Numbered from the stretch's first letter, positions 24,871 through 34,637 are shown. The stretch: 64,000 bases of DNA from G965267605 sp965267605 (GCA_965267605.1 OZ254088.1:1116001-1180000); one strand, 5' to 3'. Numbers and translations: made by a program. Notes: a model not told the origin generated them from the letters alone.

Positions 24871-27051
24871 GTGAAGCATATACTCAGGATATTACTCGGT
24901 CTTCTGGCCACGGTGCCCGCATTGACTGTCAACGCTCAGGTGCCAGATACAGTGGTGGTACTCGACACCGTGCAGTTCACTGTCCCCCTTAGAGGCGCGG
25001 TTACCGTGCTCAACGATGAGGAAGGTACGTTGACCCTCGATCAGGTCCTGAAAAAGGACAAGGAAGGTGCCTTCATTTCACCGGAAAATCCGGATTTCAA
25101 CTCCAGTGCTCAAGTACATTGGGTAAAGTTTACCGTAGATCACCGGGGTAAGTTCATAGAGTACAAACTTGGTGTGGCATATACCGATATAGTAAGGCTG
25201 TATTCACCACTTCCGGAGTTTGGTTACAGTTTCGATGAGAGTGGGGATTTGCTAGGATTATCAGAAAGACCAGTCAAGAATGGCCAAATGGTATTCCTGC
25301 AATGTTTACCAATGAAGAGAGTAAAGAGTACCTACTATGTTAGATTGGAAAGCACCACGTATATCTCACAGCAGTTGAGAGGTCAAGCCGTTGGTTCACT
25401 TACTATGTACTCAGATGTTGGCTTCAAGCAACGCTTTGTAACACCCAAGATCTATCAGGCTGTTTTCTATGGTGCATTGTTCATCATGATATTCTATAAC
25501 TTCTTCATTTTCATAACACTAAGAAGTAGAGACTATCTCTATTATGTAGGATATCTGTTTGGTATTGCTCTTTTCTTTAGTTCCAACGGAGGGTACCTGA
25601 TGGAGTTGGTACTGCCAGAGAATCCAAGATTAGACTTGTATGTTCGTTTCCTGTCAACACCCCTGTTGATGGTCTTCTATTTACAGTTCAGCCAATCGTA
25701 TCTCAGAACCGATAAGACATCGAATTTTGTTCAGAAGACCTTCCTTGTGTTAAAGATTCTCTTTGGCCTGTCCATTGTAATGATGATTGCCGCTGGCCAA
25801 TGGAAATTCGGAAGGCTGGTTACCATTATCGCAGCCATGTTCAGCTACTTGTTGATACTCGCCTTCGCTATTCGTTCAGCAAGACAGGGATATTCACCAG
25901 CGAGATACTTCATCGCTGCGAACATTGTGCTGATCCTTGGAGCCCTGTTGTTCGCATTCCCAAGATTGAGCGGAACAGTACAAAACCCTATAACTCAGTA
26001 TGGTGTGCAGTTGGGAATCATCATTGAGGTCTCGTTGTTCTCTATTGGTCTTGCAGACAGGATTAACCTTGCAAGAAAGGAACTGGAGCAGCAAAAGCTT
26101 GCACAGGTTGAGCTGGAGAAGCAGCAGGAGATCGAAAAACAACAATTGATCGAAGAAAAGAACAGGGAGCTTGAACAAAAGGTGGTTGAACGCACAGCAG
26201 AGGTCGTTGCCCAAAAAGAAGAGCTCGCTGAGAAGAATAAGGATATCACTGATAGTATCAATTACGCAAGTCGTATCCAAAGAGCTATTCTACCCAATCC
26301 GAATTTTTTGGCAAACAGCTTCAATGACCACTTCGTTCTATTCAAGCCCAAGGACATTGTTTCTGGAGATTTCTATTGGGCCGAAGAAATAGACGGAAAT
26401 GTTCTCTTTGCTGCGGTGGATTGTACCGGTCACGGTGTGCCTGGGGCTATGGTAAGCGTGGTAGGTAGAAACGGATTGAATAGGGTAGTAAAGGAGTGGC
26501 AGATCTCTCAGCCTGGACAGGTCTTGGACAAGCTTACAGATATTGTGATGCAAACCTTTGAGCAGAGTGAGAGCGAAGTGAAGGATGGTATGGATATGGC
26601 ATTGTGCTCGTTGAACAGGGAGACCCGGGAACTTCAATATGCGGGCGCCAACAACCCGTTGTGGGTCATTTCACAAAGAACCTCCATTGAGGTAGATGGC
26701 GTTTCCATAGAACCTAACCAATCTTCGGAAGATGGTAAGGTCAACCTATTCGAAGTAAAAGCCACAAAGCAGCCAGTTGGGAGTTTTGACGATCGGCAGG
26801 CATTCGAGAATCACAGCACAGTGTTGGACGAGGGCGATATGGTTTGTGTTTTTTCGGATGGATACCCTGACCAGTTTGGTGGTCCCAATGGCAAGAAGTA
26901 CAAATACAGGCCTTTTAAGAAACTGATCATATCACATTTCGATAAGCCAATGCAGCAACTGGGTGATGATTTGGATACAGAAATCACTGAATGGATGGGC
27001 GAGGAGTATATTCAGATAGACGACATTTGCGTATTCGGTGTTAGGGTTTAG
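24871..27051 (+). CDS. 7TM-DISM receptor with SpoIIE/PP2C phosphatase output
   Basis: 726 residues from GTG 24871. Signal peptide (1-22), a 7TMR-DISMED2 extracytoplasmic beta-sandwich (about 25-175), seven membrane helices (about 190-400; YGALFIMIFYNFFIFI is the first), a long Gln/Glu/Lys coiled coil (about 400-470), then a SpoIIE-type PP2C phosphatase with ILPNPNF, FKPKDIVSGDFYW, AAVDCTGHGVPGAMVSV and VFSDGYPDQFGG. The sensor domain family binds small molecules such as carbohydrates. The output should dephosphorylate a Ser/Thr-phosphorylated partner-switching protein. It overlaps the next SpoIIE gene by 14 bases, so both are made together. Confidence 0.9.
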   Translation: MKHILRILLGLLATVPALTVNAQVPDTVVVLDTVQFTVPLRGAVTVLNDEEGTLTLDQVLKKDKEGAFISPENPDFNSSAQVHWVKFTVDHRGKFIEYKLGVAYTDIVRLYSPLPEFGYSFDESGDLLGLSERPVKNGQMVFLQCLPMKRVKSTYYVRLESTTYISQQLRGQAVGSLTMYSDVGFKQRFVTPKIYQAVFYGALFIMIFYNFFIFITLRSRDYLYYVGYLFGIALFFSSNGGYLMELVLPENPRLDLYVRFLSTPLLMVFYLQFSQSYLRTDKTSNFVQKTFLVLKILFGLSIVMMIAAGQWKFGRLVTIIAAMFSYLLILAFAIRSARQGYSPARYFIAANIVLILGALLFAFPRLSGTVQNPITQYGVQLGIIIEVSLFSIGLADRINLARKELEQQKLAQVELEKQQEIEKQQLIEEKNRELEQKVVERTAEVVAQKEELAEKNKDITDSINYASRIQRAILPNPNFLANSFNDHFVLFKPKDIVSGDFYWAEEIDGNVLFAAVDCTGHGVPGAMVSVVGRNGLNRVVKEWQISQPGQVLDKLTDIVMQTFEQSESEVKDGMDMALCSLNRETRELQYAGANNPLWVISQRTSIEVDGVSIEPNQSSEDGKVNLFEVKATKQPVGSFDDRQAFENHSTVLDEGDMVCVFSDGYPDQFGGPNGKKYKYRPFKKLIISHFDKPMQQLGDDLDTEITEWMGEEYIQIDDICVFGVRV

Positions 27052-29176
27052 AACCACCATATTGGTTTCTGCGTTGCTTGGTGTTATATGTTGCACAAGC
27101 ACTTCAGCGCAGACAATTGACAAGCGAGATAAGCAGTTCTGGCTTGACTCCGCAAAACGTTATGCTGCACAATTTCCTGATAGCGTAAAGCCATACAAAG
27201 TGAAACGTATGGCAAGAGATTTAACCTACAGTATTGGTAGAAGCTCTGAGGCGGTACAATATTATGCGCTTGATCTAATAAGAGCCCTGAACGATAGCCT
27301 TGCACTGTTCAAAATGTACAACCGTATGGGCTTGTATTGGGGAGAGCACAACCTCGATTCTTCAAATCACTATTTACAGAAGGTGTTGGAGGCACCCAGA
27401 ACGGAGGCATACAGTGAGATTCGCGGTTTAGCGATGAATAACATCGCTAACAACTTGTCAGACATTGGGGACTACGCTGGGGCAATGCAGTTACTTATCA
27501 AAGTAGAGGACATATTTGCCGAAGTGGATGATTCATCAAGGATCGCTATGTCTCACGCCAATCAGGCTAAACTTCTATATACCATTGGAGATACTGCAGG
27601 GGCGCTGTCGAAGTGGTGGTCTGCTGAAGGGATATATTCCAGGCTTGATAACCGTAAGAACAGATGTGTGGTGTTGGGTTCAATTGCTTCTGTATATGCA
27701 AATTCCAAGCAATTCGATAAGTCATTGACTTATTTCAAAGAAGCGCTTAGCATTGCTTTGGAGGAAAAGTATCTCGGCCAGGCGATGCTTTTCTATAACA
27801 ACATGGCAGCTAGTTATCAGGGACAAGACCTGAACGATCAGGCGAGGTTATCGGCTACGAAGGCCTTGAAACTGTGCAAGGATCTTCAAATGGAAACGTA
27901 TGAGCCGGCCATTTATACAACCTTGGCTTCCGTGGCTGTGAATGAGAAGAATTATGGGAAGGCCATTCAGCTGTTTCATCAGTCTACCGCCATTGCGCGT
28001 AAGTACGAGTTTTTAGACAATATTGAATTCAACTACAAACATGTTGTAGAGGCTTACAAGCAGTTGGGAGATCATAAAAACGCGTTGCTTTATCTGCAGC
28101 GGTACGTGGCGCTGAAGGATTCCATTGCAAAGGGATCGCAGAGCGATGAGATCAAAGCACTTCAGGTGAAACATCAATACGAGCTCAGTGCTCATCGAGA
28201 TTCTATTGCCCAGGCTGCTAAAATGAATGAGCTAAGTTTTAAGCTCAAGCAGGAGAAGGAGCTGGATAGCGCCCGCAACCAAAGAAACCTGCTGCTAATT
28301 GGCGCCCTGTTGCTCATTGTAGGCCTCGTTACGTTCTTTGGCTATAGAACGCGCAGAAACTTGTTCGCTCAACGTTTGGCGAATGAACAGATCACCAATC
28401 AGAAGCTGATCATCGAAGAGAAAAACGATGAGATCATTAGCAGCTTTACTTACGCCAAGCGAATTCAGAATGCCATTCTACCGCCTTCGGATTATGGTTA
28501 CACATTGTTTCAGGAATACTTTGTGTTGTACAAGCCCAAGGATATTGTGTCTGGAGATTTCTACTGGTTTGATGAAGTAGGGCCTTATACGTACGCGGCC
28601 GTTGCAGATTGTACCGGACATGGTGTTCCAGGTGCTATGGTATCTGTGGTAGGCCACAATGGACTCAACAAAGTACTTCATGAGCAAAACAAGATTCAGC
28701 CAAACGATATCCTCGATGCATTGAATGATTTCGTTACAGACACCTTCTCTAAAGGTCAGGATGAGTTGAAAGATGGAATGGACATTTCACTAATAATGGT
28801 GGATAAGGCAAATAGCAAACTTTACTTCTCTGGAGCAAACAATCCGTTATGGATCATACGCGATGACGAAATGATGGTGTATAAGGCAGATAAACAGCCT
28901 ATCGGTGTCTACGAAAAGCGCGTTCCATTCTCTGTAAATGAGATAGATCTGGAGATAGGAGATCAGGTATTGCTCTTTTCAGATGGTTATGCGGATCAGT
29001 TCGGTGGTCCTAAAGGCAAGAAATTCAAATACAAATCCCTGAAGCAGCTGATGCTAAAGATTCACAATGATCCATTGAAGGATCAAGTAGCAGCCCTTGA
29101 TGAAGTCTTTGAGTCCTGGAAAGGTGGGTTAGAGCAGGTAGATGATGTGTGTGTATTTAGCTATAGGGTAATGTAA
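27038..29176 (+). CDS. TPR protein with C-terminal SpoIIE/PP2C phosphatase
   Basis: 712 residues from GTG 27038, inside the end of the 7TM-DISM gene. Signal peptide (1-24), tetratricopeptide repeats (about 50-375), one membrane helix (NLLLIGALLLIVGLVTFFGY, near 430), a coiled coil, and a SpoIIE phosphatase (about 480-710: YKPKDIVSGDFYW, VADCTGHGVPGAMVSVVG, LFSDGYADQFGG). The same layout is seen in the gene at 6118-8367, and the catalytic domains of all three window phosphatases are closely alike. The coupling to a 7TM-DISM phosphatase suggests two sensory inputs acting on one phosphoprotein. Confidence 0.9.
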   Translation: MLGFRTTILVSALLGVICCTSTSAQTIDKRDKQFWLDSAKRYAAQFPDSVKPYKVKRMARDLTYSIGRSSEAVQYYALDLIRALNDSLALFKMYNRMGLYWGEHNLDSSNHYLQKVLEAPRTEAYSEIRGLAMNNIANNLSDIGDYAGAMQLLIKVEDIFAEVDDSSRIAMSHANQAKLLYTIGDTAGALSKWWSAEGIYSRLDNRKNRCVVLGSIASVYANSKQFDKSLTYFKEALSIALEEKYLGQAMLFYNNMAASYQGQDLNDQARLSATKALKLCKDLQMETYEPAIYTTLASVAVNEKNYGKAIQLFHQSTAIARKYEFLDNIEFNYKHVVEAYKQLGDHKNALLYLQRYVALKDSIAKGSQSDEIKALQVKHQYELSAHRDSIAQAAKMNELSFKLKQEKELDSARNQRNLLLIGALLLIVGLVTFFGYRTRRNLFAQRLANEQITNQKLIIEEKNDEIISSFTYAKRIQNAILPPSDYGYTLFQEYFVLYKPKDIVSGDFYWFDEVGPYTYAAVADCTGHGVPGAMVSVVGHNGLNKVLHEQNKIQPNDILDALNDFVTDTFSKGQDELKDGMDISLIMVDKANSKLYFSGANNPLWIIRDDEMMVYKADKQPIGVYEKRVPFSVNEIDLEIGDQVLLFSDGYADQFGGPKGKKFKYKSLKQLMLKIHNDPLKDQVAALDEVFESWKGGLEQVDDVCVFSYRVM

Positions 29177-29797
29177 ATGGAACTACACGATCTCATAGGA
29201 AATATTGGATTGGTATTGGTTGCATTGTCGTTCTTCTTCAAGAACGTAACAGTCTTGAGAACACTGAACTTAACCGGTGCTGCCATGATGGTCGTTTACG
29301 GAGCCATGATCGAGGAGTACCAGATATGGGTGTTGAACGCCATTATAGTAACCGCAAATGGGTATTTCATTTTTCTGGATCAGGCACCTCAGAGTGAATT
29401 CAATGAAATCAAGGAGTCGTATCGTCCCGGTGGACTACTGGATGTTTTTTGCACCAAACACAAGGACGATATCGCAAAGTTCTTCCCTGAATTCGAATTA
29501 GAGACGCTGGAGAGGGCAGAGATGTCCATTGTTCTTAGAGATATGACAGCCGTTGGGATCTATGCTTATAGGGTTAAAGACAAAGACGCTGTTATTTTAC
29601 TCGATTATGTAGAACCGAACTATCGAGATATGGCCAATTCCATATTCCTTACTACGAAAAAGGCAAGTGAGTTTCGGGCGCGCGGACTTGATCGAATGGT
29701 ATGCAAGTCCGTACATCGAAACCACAGGAGTTACCTTAAGAGTATGGGCTTCTCCCAAGAAGATGGAAGTTCAGAGATTTTCGTCAAAGTGCTTTAG
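29177..29797 (+). CDS. YgjV-like membrane domain fused to GNAT-like domain
   Basis: 206 residues, starting directly after the upstream stop. Three membrane helices (about 7-80; GNIGLVLVALSFFFKN, AAMMVVYGAMIEEYQI, NAIIVTANGYFIFL) form a YgjV/LbtU-like unit. The soluble C-terminal half (about 95-206) has the beta-strand pattern and basic SVHRNHRSYLKSMGF end that resemble a GNAT N-acetyltransferase fold, where the last helix-strand carries the YxxxGF motif. The acetyl-CoA pyrophosphate loop (Q/RxxGxG/A) is not obvious, so catalysis is doubtful. Co-transcribed with the SpoIIE phosphatases. Confidence 0.72.
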   Translation: MELHDLIGNIGLVLVALSFFFKNVTVLRTLNLTGAAMMVVYGAMIEEYQIWVLNAIIVTANGYFIFLDQAPQSEFNEIKESYRPGGLLDVFCTKHKDDIAKFFPEFELETLERAEMSIVLRDMTAVGIYAYRVKDKDAVILLDYVEPNYRDMANSIFLTTKKASEFRARGLDRMVCKSVHRNHRSYLKSMGFSQEDGSSEIFVKVL

Positions 29798-29864
29798 CTA
29801 ACTAGGTATTCATGCCCAAAAGCGCGGCTCGGATTTTTTGTATCATTGAAACAAACCAATCGCA

Positions 29865-30899
29865 ATGGTCTTAGGAATAGAACTCATTGAGGTTATTATA
29901 GGCCTCGTCTTCATTTTTCTTTTGGTAAGCATAATGGTCACGGTCATAAACGAGATCATTGCAACGAACCTTCAGTTTAGGGGGAGGTTGCTCCAGGAGA
30001 ACATTATTAAGATGCTAAAAGACGAGAAGTTGGCTGAAGAAGGTAAATGTCTTTCCGATCGTTTTCTCGAGCACCCAACCATTAAGAATATCAATGAAGC
30101 GCATGGCCGCCTAACGTTCTTTAACCGATGGTTCTTTACACCAAAGGCGAGCTACATTTCACCCAGGGTGTTCTCTACGGTAGTGCTAGATCTACTAGAT
30201 GGATATGATGGGGAAGAGGACCCATTAAAAAACGCAAAGGGATTTGTAGATAAGCTACCGGAGGATAGTAAGATCAAAGAAATTTTAGCCCCATTTGTTG
30301 TTGAGGCGGATGGCGATTACAAGAAACTCAAGCAAGGGTTACAAACCTGGTTCAATGAAACAATGGTGGGTGTTTCAGATCATTACAAACGAAGAAACCA
30401 GTATTATGTATTTGCTATAGGGCTGGTTTTGGCCATGGTTTTCAATGTTGATACCATACACGTTGCGAAGGAACTTTCAAAGAATCCCGAGCAACGTCTT
30501 GCCGTTGTTAGTAGTGCGGCATCCTATATTGATAACGAGCAGAGTAGTTTCCGTCACCTGCAGGAGATCAAGAACGAATCTCCTCAGGGTGATCCAGATA
30601 TTCAGGTGTTGGAATCTCACTCTAAGGAGCTGCAAAGATTGGCCAGAGAAGTGGTGAAGAACGAACTAACACCTACCAATACGGTATTAGGAGTGGGGTG
30701 GGATCTTGATGGCCCAACGCCCAGGTACATTCTTGGGAACATGGTTGATCAGGCCAAATACCATTGGTTAGGATGGGTGCTAACAGCCTTGGCCACATCT
30801 CTTGGTGCGCCTTTTTGGTTTGACTTGCTGAAGCGAATGGTGACCTTTAGAAGTACGTTGAAACCAAGTAGTAAATCTGAAGCTGAGTCAGAGAGCTAA
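29865..30899 (+). CDS. Membrane protein of unknown function
   Basis: 344 residues. One N-terminal membrane helix (about 5-25), a mostly polar region of about 150 residues, then two membrane helices (FAIGLVLAMVFNVDTI near 185 and WLGWVLTALATSLGAPFWF near 305) separated by a charged segment, and a Ser/Glu-rich tail. The ASLGAPFWFDLL motif near the end recurs in a family of uncharacterised bacterial membrane proteins, as far as I recall. It follows the phosphatase cluster by 67 bases; the TATCATTG at 29841-29848 is a near match to a -7 element, so it may have its own promoter. Function unknown. Confidence 0.7.
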   Translation: MVLGIELIEVIIGLVFIFLLVSIMVTVINEIIATNLQFRGRLLQENIIKMLKDEKLAEEGKCLSDRFLEHPTIKNINEAHGRLTFFNRWFFTPKASYISPRVFSTVVLDLLDGYDGEEDPLKNAKGFVDKLPEDSKIKEILAPFVVEADGDYKKLKQGLQTWFNETMVGVSDHYKRRNQYYVFAIGLVLAMVFNVDTIHVAKELSKNPEQRLAVVSSAASYIDNEQSSFRHLQEIKNESPQGDPDIQVLESHSKELQRLAREVVKNELTPTNTVLGVGWDLDGPTPRYILGNMVDQAKYHWLGWVLTALATSLGAPFWFDLLKRMVTFRSTLKPSSKSEAESES

Positions 30900-30904
30900 T
30901 TATA

Positions 30905-33208
30905 TCACTTCTGGTTGAAGACCCCGTCTTGCACGAGCTGGTGTAAGAACTTGCGTTCTCCATTCAGGAAGAAGATTACGAAGGCGTCATCAATTCCCTT
31001 TCTCATACACTTCCTTCTTAACGATTCGGCCTTCTTCAAAGTGTTGAATTCACCCATCGTAAAGCGAGTAATGCCATCACCAAGCTTGAGAATGCTGATC
31101 TCGCCAAGCTTAGAAACCCCAGATGTTTCAAAGTTGTCAGGGAAATTGTAAGCACCAATCTGAACTTTGAAGAATAACCCAGGAATTACTTTGTTGCCGT
31201 GTTGTTTCAACACATTCATATACACGTCATCCTCCTCATCAATGGCTTTAAGTCCATCGTTATTGCTAGCAAGCTTATCAAAGTCGAAGCCTTCAAGCAT
31301 CTTCAGTTTGAAACTTCCGTCAACCTCTGTCAATACAGAGTTGATAGGAATGCCACGCTTTGGGCTATTGTTGTACAGCGCCTTACCAATGGCAACAATA
31401 GTAGAGTCAATCACAAGTTTAGGATCGTTTACATCCAGGTCTAACGAGAATATCTGATCCGCAGGCAGGTTGGTAAAGGAGAACTCACCTGATTCATCTG
31501 TTCTAAATGTTTTCTGAATTTTTCCATCCTTACTCTTAAGAAGCACTGTGACTCCCTTTGCGGGGGTTTCAGGTTCCTCTTTGTAAAGGATACGGCCGTT
31601 CAAAGAAAGCAGGTTTCGAAACTTGTTAGAGTAGAAGTTAACATCAACTACTTTCTCAGTGTACTGCTTTATGTTCGTAGCGTCAACGGTTTCAATGTGC
31701 GGAGCGAATCCATCAACCTCGTAGATCAGCACGTAGTAATGGTCTAACGGTAGGTTGATCTTGTAATCACCTGTTGCACTGTTTGATTTGTATAGTCCTT
31801 TGGGAAGCTTAGAGTTCTCAAATTTTACTTTGATTCTCGCCTGGCAAGCAGTGTCGTTTCTGTACACCTTTCCTTTTACGAGCAACACATTCTTCAGATC
31901 AAGAACATCCTTTACGTTCATGGTATAGATGTCCTTACCTCCCTTACCACCAGCCTGGCCCGATGAGTAGTATGCCCAGTTACCGTCACCAGATACTATG
32001 AAGAAAGCATCATCTCCCGTAGTATTAATGGGGTAACCTACATTCTTAGGCTGCGTCCATGTACTATCCTTTTTTCGCTGGGTCTGGAAAATGTCGTATC
32101 CACCCATGCTATTGTGTCCTTTAGAGCTAAAGAAGAACGATTCGCCATCCACGTGCATGAAAGCACCGTCATCATCAAATGGCGTATTCACGGTTTCTCC
32201 AAGATTAATTGGGGTGCCCCAGTTCCCATCCCTGTCTTTATAGGATATCCAGAGGTCAATACCGCCATATCCACCAGGTCTTTGACTAGAGAAAATAATG
32301 GCTTGTTCATCTGGTGTCAGACACGCACTTCCTTCCCAATGCTCAGAATTGATAGGTAGCCTAACTGGTGTGGACCACTTGCTGCTATCCAGCTCACTCA
32401 GGTATATATCCCCGGAATTCTGCTCAGTATCCTTGTATAGGAGCATCTTCTGTCCATCCGGAGTAAGTGATACCGTAGCATCATGAAACTTGGTATTGAT
32501 CTCGCCAATGCTGTCGGGCGTGCTCCATTTGCCATCTACGTTGCTTGAATAAAAGATGTCTTCATAATACGTTCCTTGAGGGTCTTCCTCGTTGTATTGG
32601 TTTTGCAACCCACCTTTACTATTCTTTCCACGGTAAGTGAAGATCATAATCGATTGATCCGATGTAATCAGTGGACTATACTCACTCCATTCCGTATTTA
32701 CCGGACTTTCAATGTTCTTGATCTCAACATTAACCGGAGATTTTACAAGGATTTTGCCCGACTCAGCTTGATTTATCAATTGACCAATCTCCTTCTTTTT
32801 CTCGTCATTGGCCGATTTCAACGCCTGCTGATACAGCACGATTGCATCATCAAACTTATACGCAAGATGTTGCGCGCGACCAAACCAATAGTTCAGATCC
32901 TTGGTTTTAGGTTTCTTGGCTTTTACCGCCTCAAGCAATGCTAATGCTGTACTGGGCTCTTTATCCTCCTCAATCAGACATATAGCTGATTTGAGCTTGT
33001 ATTCAACAACTTTAGGATAGTTCTCCTCCAGTACCTTATATAGCGGTAATGCATCGTGATAATTGCCTGCACTGTAGTAGTGCTCAGCATTCCGATAGAA
33101 GTTCTCAATCCCTTGAGGTTGAGCATAAGCTCCCACCGTCATGGACAAAGTGACGATCATCAGAATTCCCCTCACTAAATTCGCGCTCTTAGTGGTCAAC
33201 AGTTTCAT
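30905..33208 (-). CDS. PorE-like TPR/PD40 envelope protein ending in a SPOR domain
   Basis: 767 residues. Signal peptide (1-29), TPRs (about 35-165), a six-bladed PD40/WD40-like propeller (about 180-440; FSSQRPGGYGGIDLW, FFSSKGHNSMGGYDIF and YYSSGQAGGKGGKDIY are blade motifs), two carboxypeptidase-regulatory-like beta-sandwiches (about 445-620), and a C-terminal SPOR domain (about 690-757: FFKVQIGAY, then TMGEFNTLKKAESL). PorE-type proteins of the type IX secretion system have this order but finish with an OmpA-like peptidoglycan-binding domain. Here SPOR, which also binds peptidoglycan (denuded glycan), stands in its place. Likely links outer-membrane machinery to the cell wall. Overlaps hutI by 20 bases. 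Confidence 0.85.
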   Translation of the reverse strand: MKLLTTKSANLVRGILMIVTLSMTVGAYAQPQGIENFYRNAEHYYSAGNYHDALPLYKVLEENYPKVVEYKLKSAICLIEEDKEPSTALALLEAVKAKKPKTKDLNYWFGRAQHLAYKFDDAIVLYQQALKSANDEKKKEIGQLINQAESGKILVKSPVNVEIKNIESPVNTEWSEYSPLITSDQSIMIFTYRGKNSKGGLQNQYNEEDPQGTYYEDIFYSSNVDGKWSTPDSIGEINTKFHDATVSLTPDGQKMLLYKDTEQNSGDIYLSELDSSKWSTPVRLPINSEHWEGSACLTPDEQAIIFSSQRPGGYGGIDLWISYKDRDGNWGTPINLGETVNTPFDDDGAFMHVDGESFFFSSKGHNSMGGYDIFQTQRKKDSTWTQPKNVGYPINTTGDDAFFIVSGDGNWAYYSSGQAGGKGGKDIYTMNVKDVLDLKNVLLVKGKVYRNDTACQARIKVKFENSKLPKGLYKSNSATGDYKINLPLDHYYVLIYEVDGFAPHIETVDATNIKQYTEKVVDVNFYSNKFRNLLSLNGRILYKEEPETPAKGVTVLLKSKDGKIQKTFRTDESGEFSFTNLPADQIFSLDLDVNDPKLVIDSTIVAIGKALYNNSPKRGIPINSVLTEVDGSFKLKMLEGFDFDKLASNNDGLKAIDEEDDVYMNVLKQHGNKVIPGLFFKVQIGAYNFPDNFETSGVSKLGEISILKLGDGITRFTMGEFNTLKKAESLRRKCMRKGIDDAFVIFFLNGERKFLHQLVQDGVFNQK

Positions 33209-34442
33209 TCCCTTCTAAAATTACACTTTCGATATGATTCTCGCCAAATGAATACAATAAGTAGTCCAAAGATTTCATTGGCTTGGTAACCACGAGGTTT
33301 GCAACTTTTCCGGGTGTTATGGAGCCGTGAGTCTCTCCTAATCCCATGGCATACGCAGCATTGAGCGTAACTGCATTGATACATTCATTAAGCGTCATTC
33401 CCATATTAACGGCTGCCATAGACAACATCAAAGGAATATTTCCAGAGGGTGTTGACCCAGGATTAAAGTCTGTTGCCAGCGCAACCGGAATATTTCTGGT
33501 AATCATCTCTCTAACAGGGGCGTATGGAATGTTGATGAAGAATGAGCACGATGGAAGCAAAGTAGCAATGGTGGAACCACCTTCCAGCGCAACAAAATCT
33601 TCCTCAGCCATGACCTCCAGATGATCTACGCTTAGTGCGTTGTTATCTACACACGCCTGAATGCCTCCAATAGCATTGAACTGGTTAACGTGAATTTTGG
33701 CTGGAAGGCCTTGTTCAGAGGCGGCTTCGATGATCTTCACCGTGTCTTCAACACTGAAGTAGTTGGCCTCACAGAATACATCGATGTAGTCCGCCAGATC
33801 TTCCGCAACAGCGGCCGGAATAATGTCTTTAATGATATGCTCAACATATCCGCCTTTGTTGTCTTGAAATTCAAGTGGATAAGCGTGAGCAGCCAGTAAG
33901 GTTTTCTTCACGGTTAGGTGTGTGGATTCCTCAATCCGCTTGGCCACCCTTAACATCTTAAGTTCTGCATCCAGCGATAATCCATACCCACTTTTGATTT
34001 CGATAGCCCCGGTGCCCAGTTCGGCAACGTGATGTATTCTTTCCATCGCGTTGGCAAACAGGAAATCCTCATCGGCATCCCTTAGTTTTTGCACTGAATT
34101 CAAAATACCGCCACCACGGGCGGCTATTTCCTCATAGGTGAGGCCGGCAATTCGGTCTGTGAACTCCTGTTCCCTGGAATCAGCGTATACGATATGCGTA
34201 TGAGAGTCGCACCAAGCGGGCAATACATACTTGCCATCCGCATCAATTACTTTAAGATCACACCAGTCTGAAATTCCTCCCCAATCGCTCATGGACCCAT
34301 AGGCGGCTATCAAGCCGTCCTCAATGGCCAGCCAGGCGTTTTCAAGGATGGGAAGCTCATTCATGGAGGTGCCTCGAAGAAGGTCACTGGTTTCCCGAAC
34401 CTGGCACAATCCCTTAATGTTCTTGATGAGTAGTTTGCGCAT
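33189..34442 (-). CDS. hutI: Imidazolonepropionase HutI
   Basis: 417 residues, amidohydrolase superfamily. It hydrolyses 4-imidazolone-5-propionate to N-formimino-glutamate in histidine breakdown. Metal ligands are in PAWCDSHTHIVYADSR (HxH), in LLAAHAYP and KIHVNQF (His), and in ATDFNPGS (Asp). IEIKSGYGLSLDAELKML and FTDRIAGLTYEEIAARGGGI are family signatures. No hutH, hutU or hutG is nearby in the window. Divergent from the thiamine leader. Confidence 0.95.
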   Translation of the reverse strand: MRKLLIKNIKGLCQVRETSDLLRGTSMNELPILENAWLAIEDGLIAAYGSMSDWGGISDWCDLKVIDADGKYVLPAWCDSHTHIVYADSREQEFTDRIAGLTYEEIAARGGGILNSVQKLRDADEDFLFANAMERIHHVAELGTGAIEIKSGYGLSLDAELKMLRVAKRIEESTHLTVKKTLLAAHAYPLEFQDNKGGYVEHIIKDIIPAAVAEDLADYIDVFCEANYFSVEDTVKIIEAASEQGLPAKIHVNQFNAIGGIQACVDNNALSVDHLEVMAEEDFVALEGGSTIATLLPSCSFFINIPYAPVREMITRNIPVALATDFNPGSTPSGNIPLMLSMAAVNMGMTLNECINAVTLNAAYAMGLGETHGSITPGKVANLVVTKPMKSLDYLLYSFGENHIESVILEGNETVDH

Positions 34443-34548
34443 AGAATGGCCTAATTTATGAATAACAAACAGCCATACCTGATGCTGTTCATAAGTTGTG
34501 GAATTCTAAAGGAGGGAGATTTGCTGTATCTCAATCACAATAGTAATT

Positions 34549-34637
34549 TCGGAATGCGGGGTGCTTCTTCTGAGGCTGAGATTATACCCATAGAACCTGA
34601 TGCAGATAATGCTGCCGCAGGGAATGATGCAGGCATC
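34549..34637 (+). promoter_or_regulatory. TPP riboswitch (thi-box)
   Basis: The conserved thi-box core is complete: GCGGGGTGC (34556-34564), CTGAGA (34576-34581) followed by ATACCC, then GAACCTGAT (34593-34601) and GATAATGC (34604-34611) with CCGCAGGGA closing it. This is the thiamine-pyrophosphate aptamer, placed 12 bases before thiS. Downstream GCATCCCG (34633-34640) can pair with CGGGGTGC of the aptamer (one G-T pair), giving a possible ligand-sensitive alternative stem just before the thiS ATG at 34649. It should shut off thiS to thiG when TPP is abundant. Confidence 0.93.

Noticed and set aside
29798..29864. Possible terminator (GCGCGGCTCGG then TTTTTT) after the YgjV-like gene
   Set aside because: Only a three-base-pair stem can be formed next to the T-tract, too weak to call.
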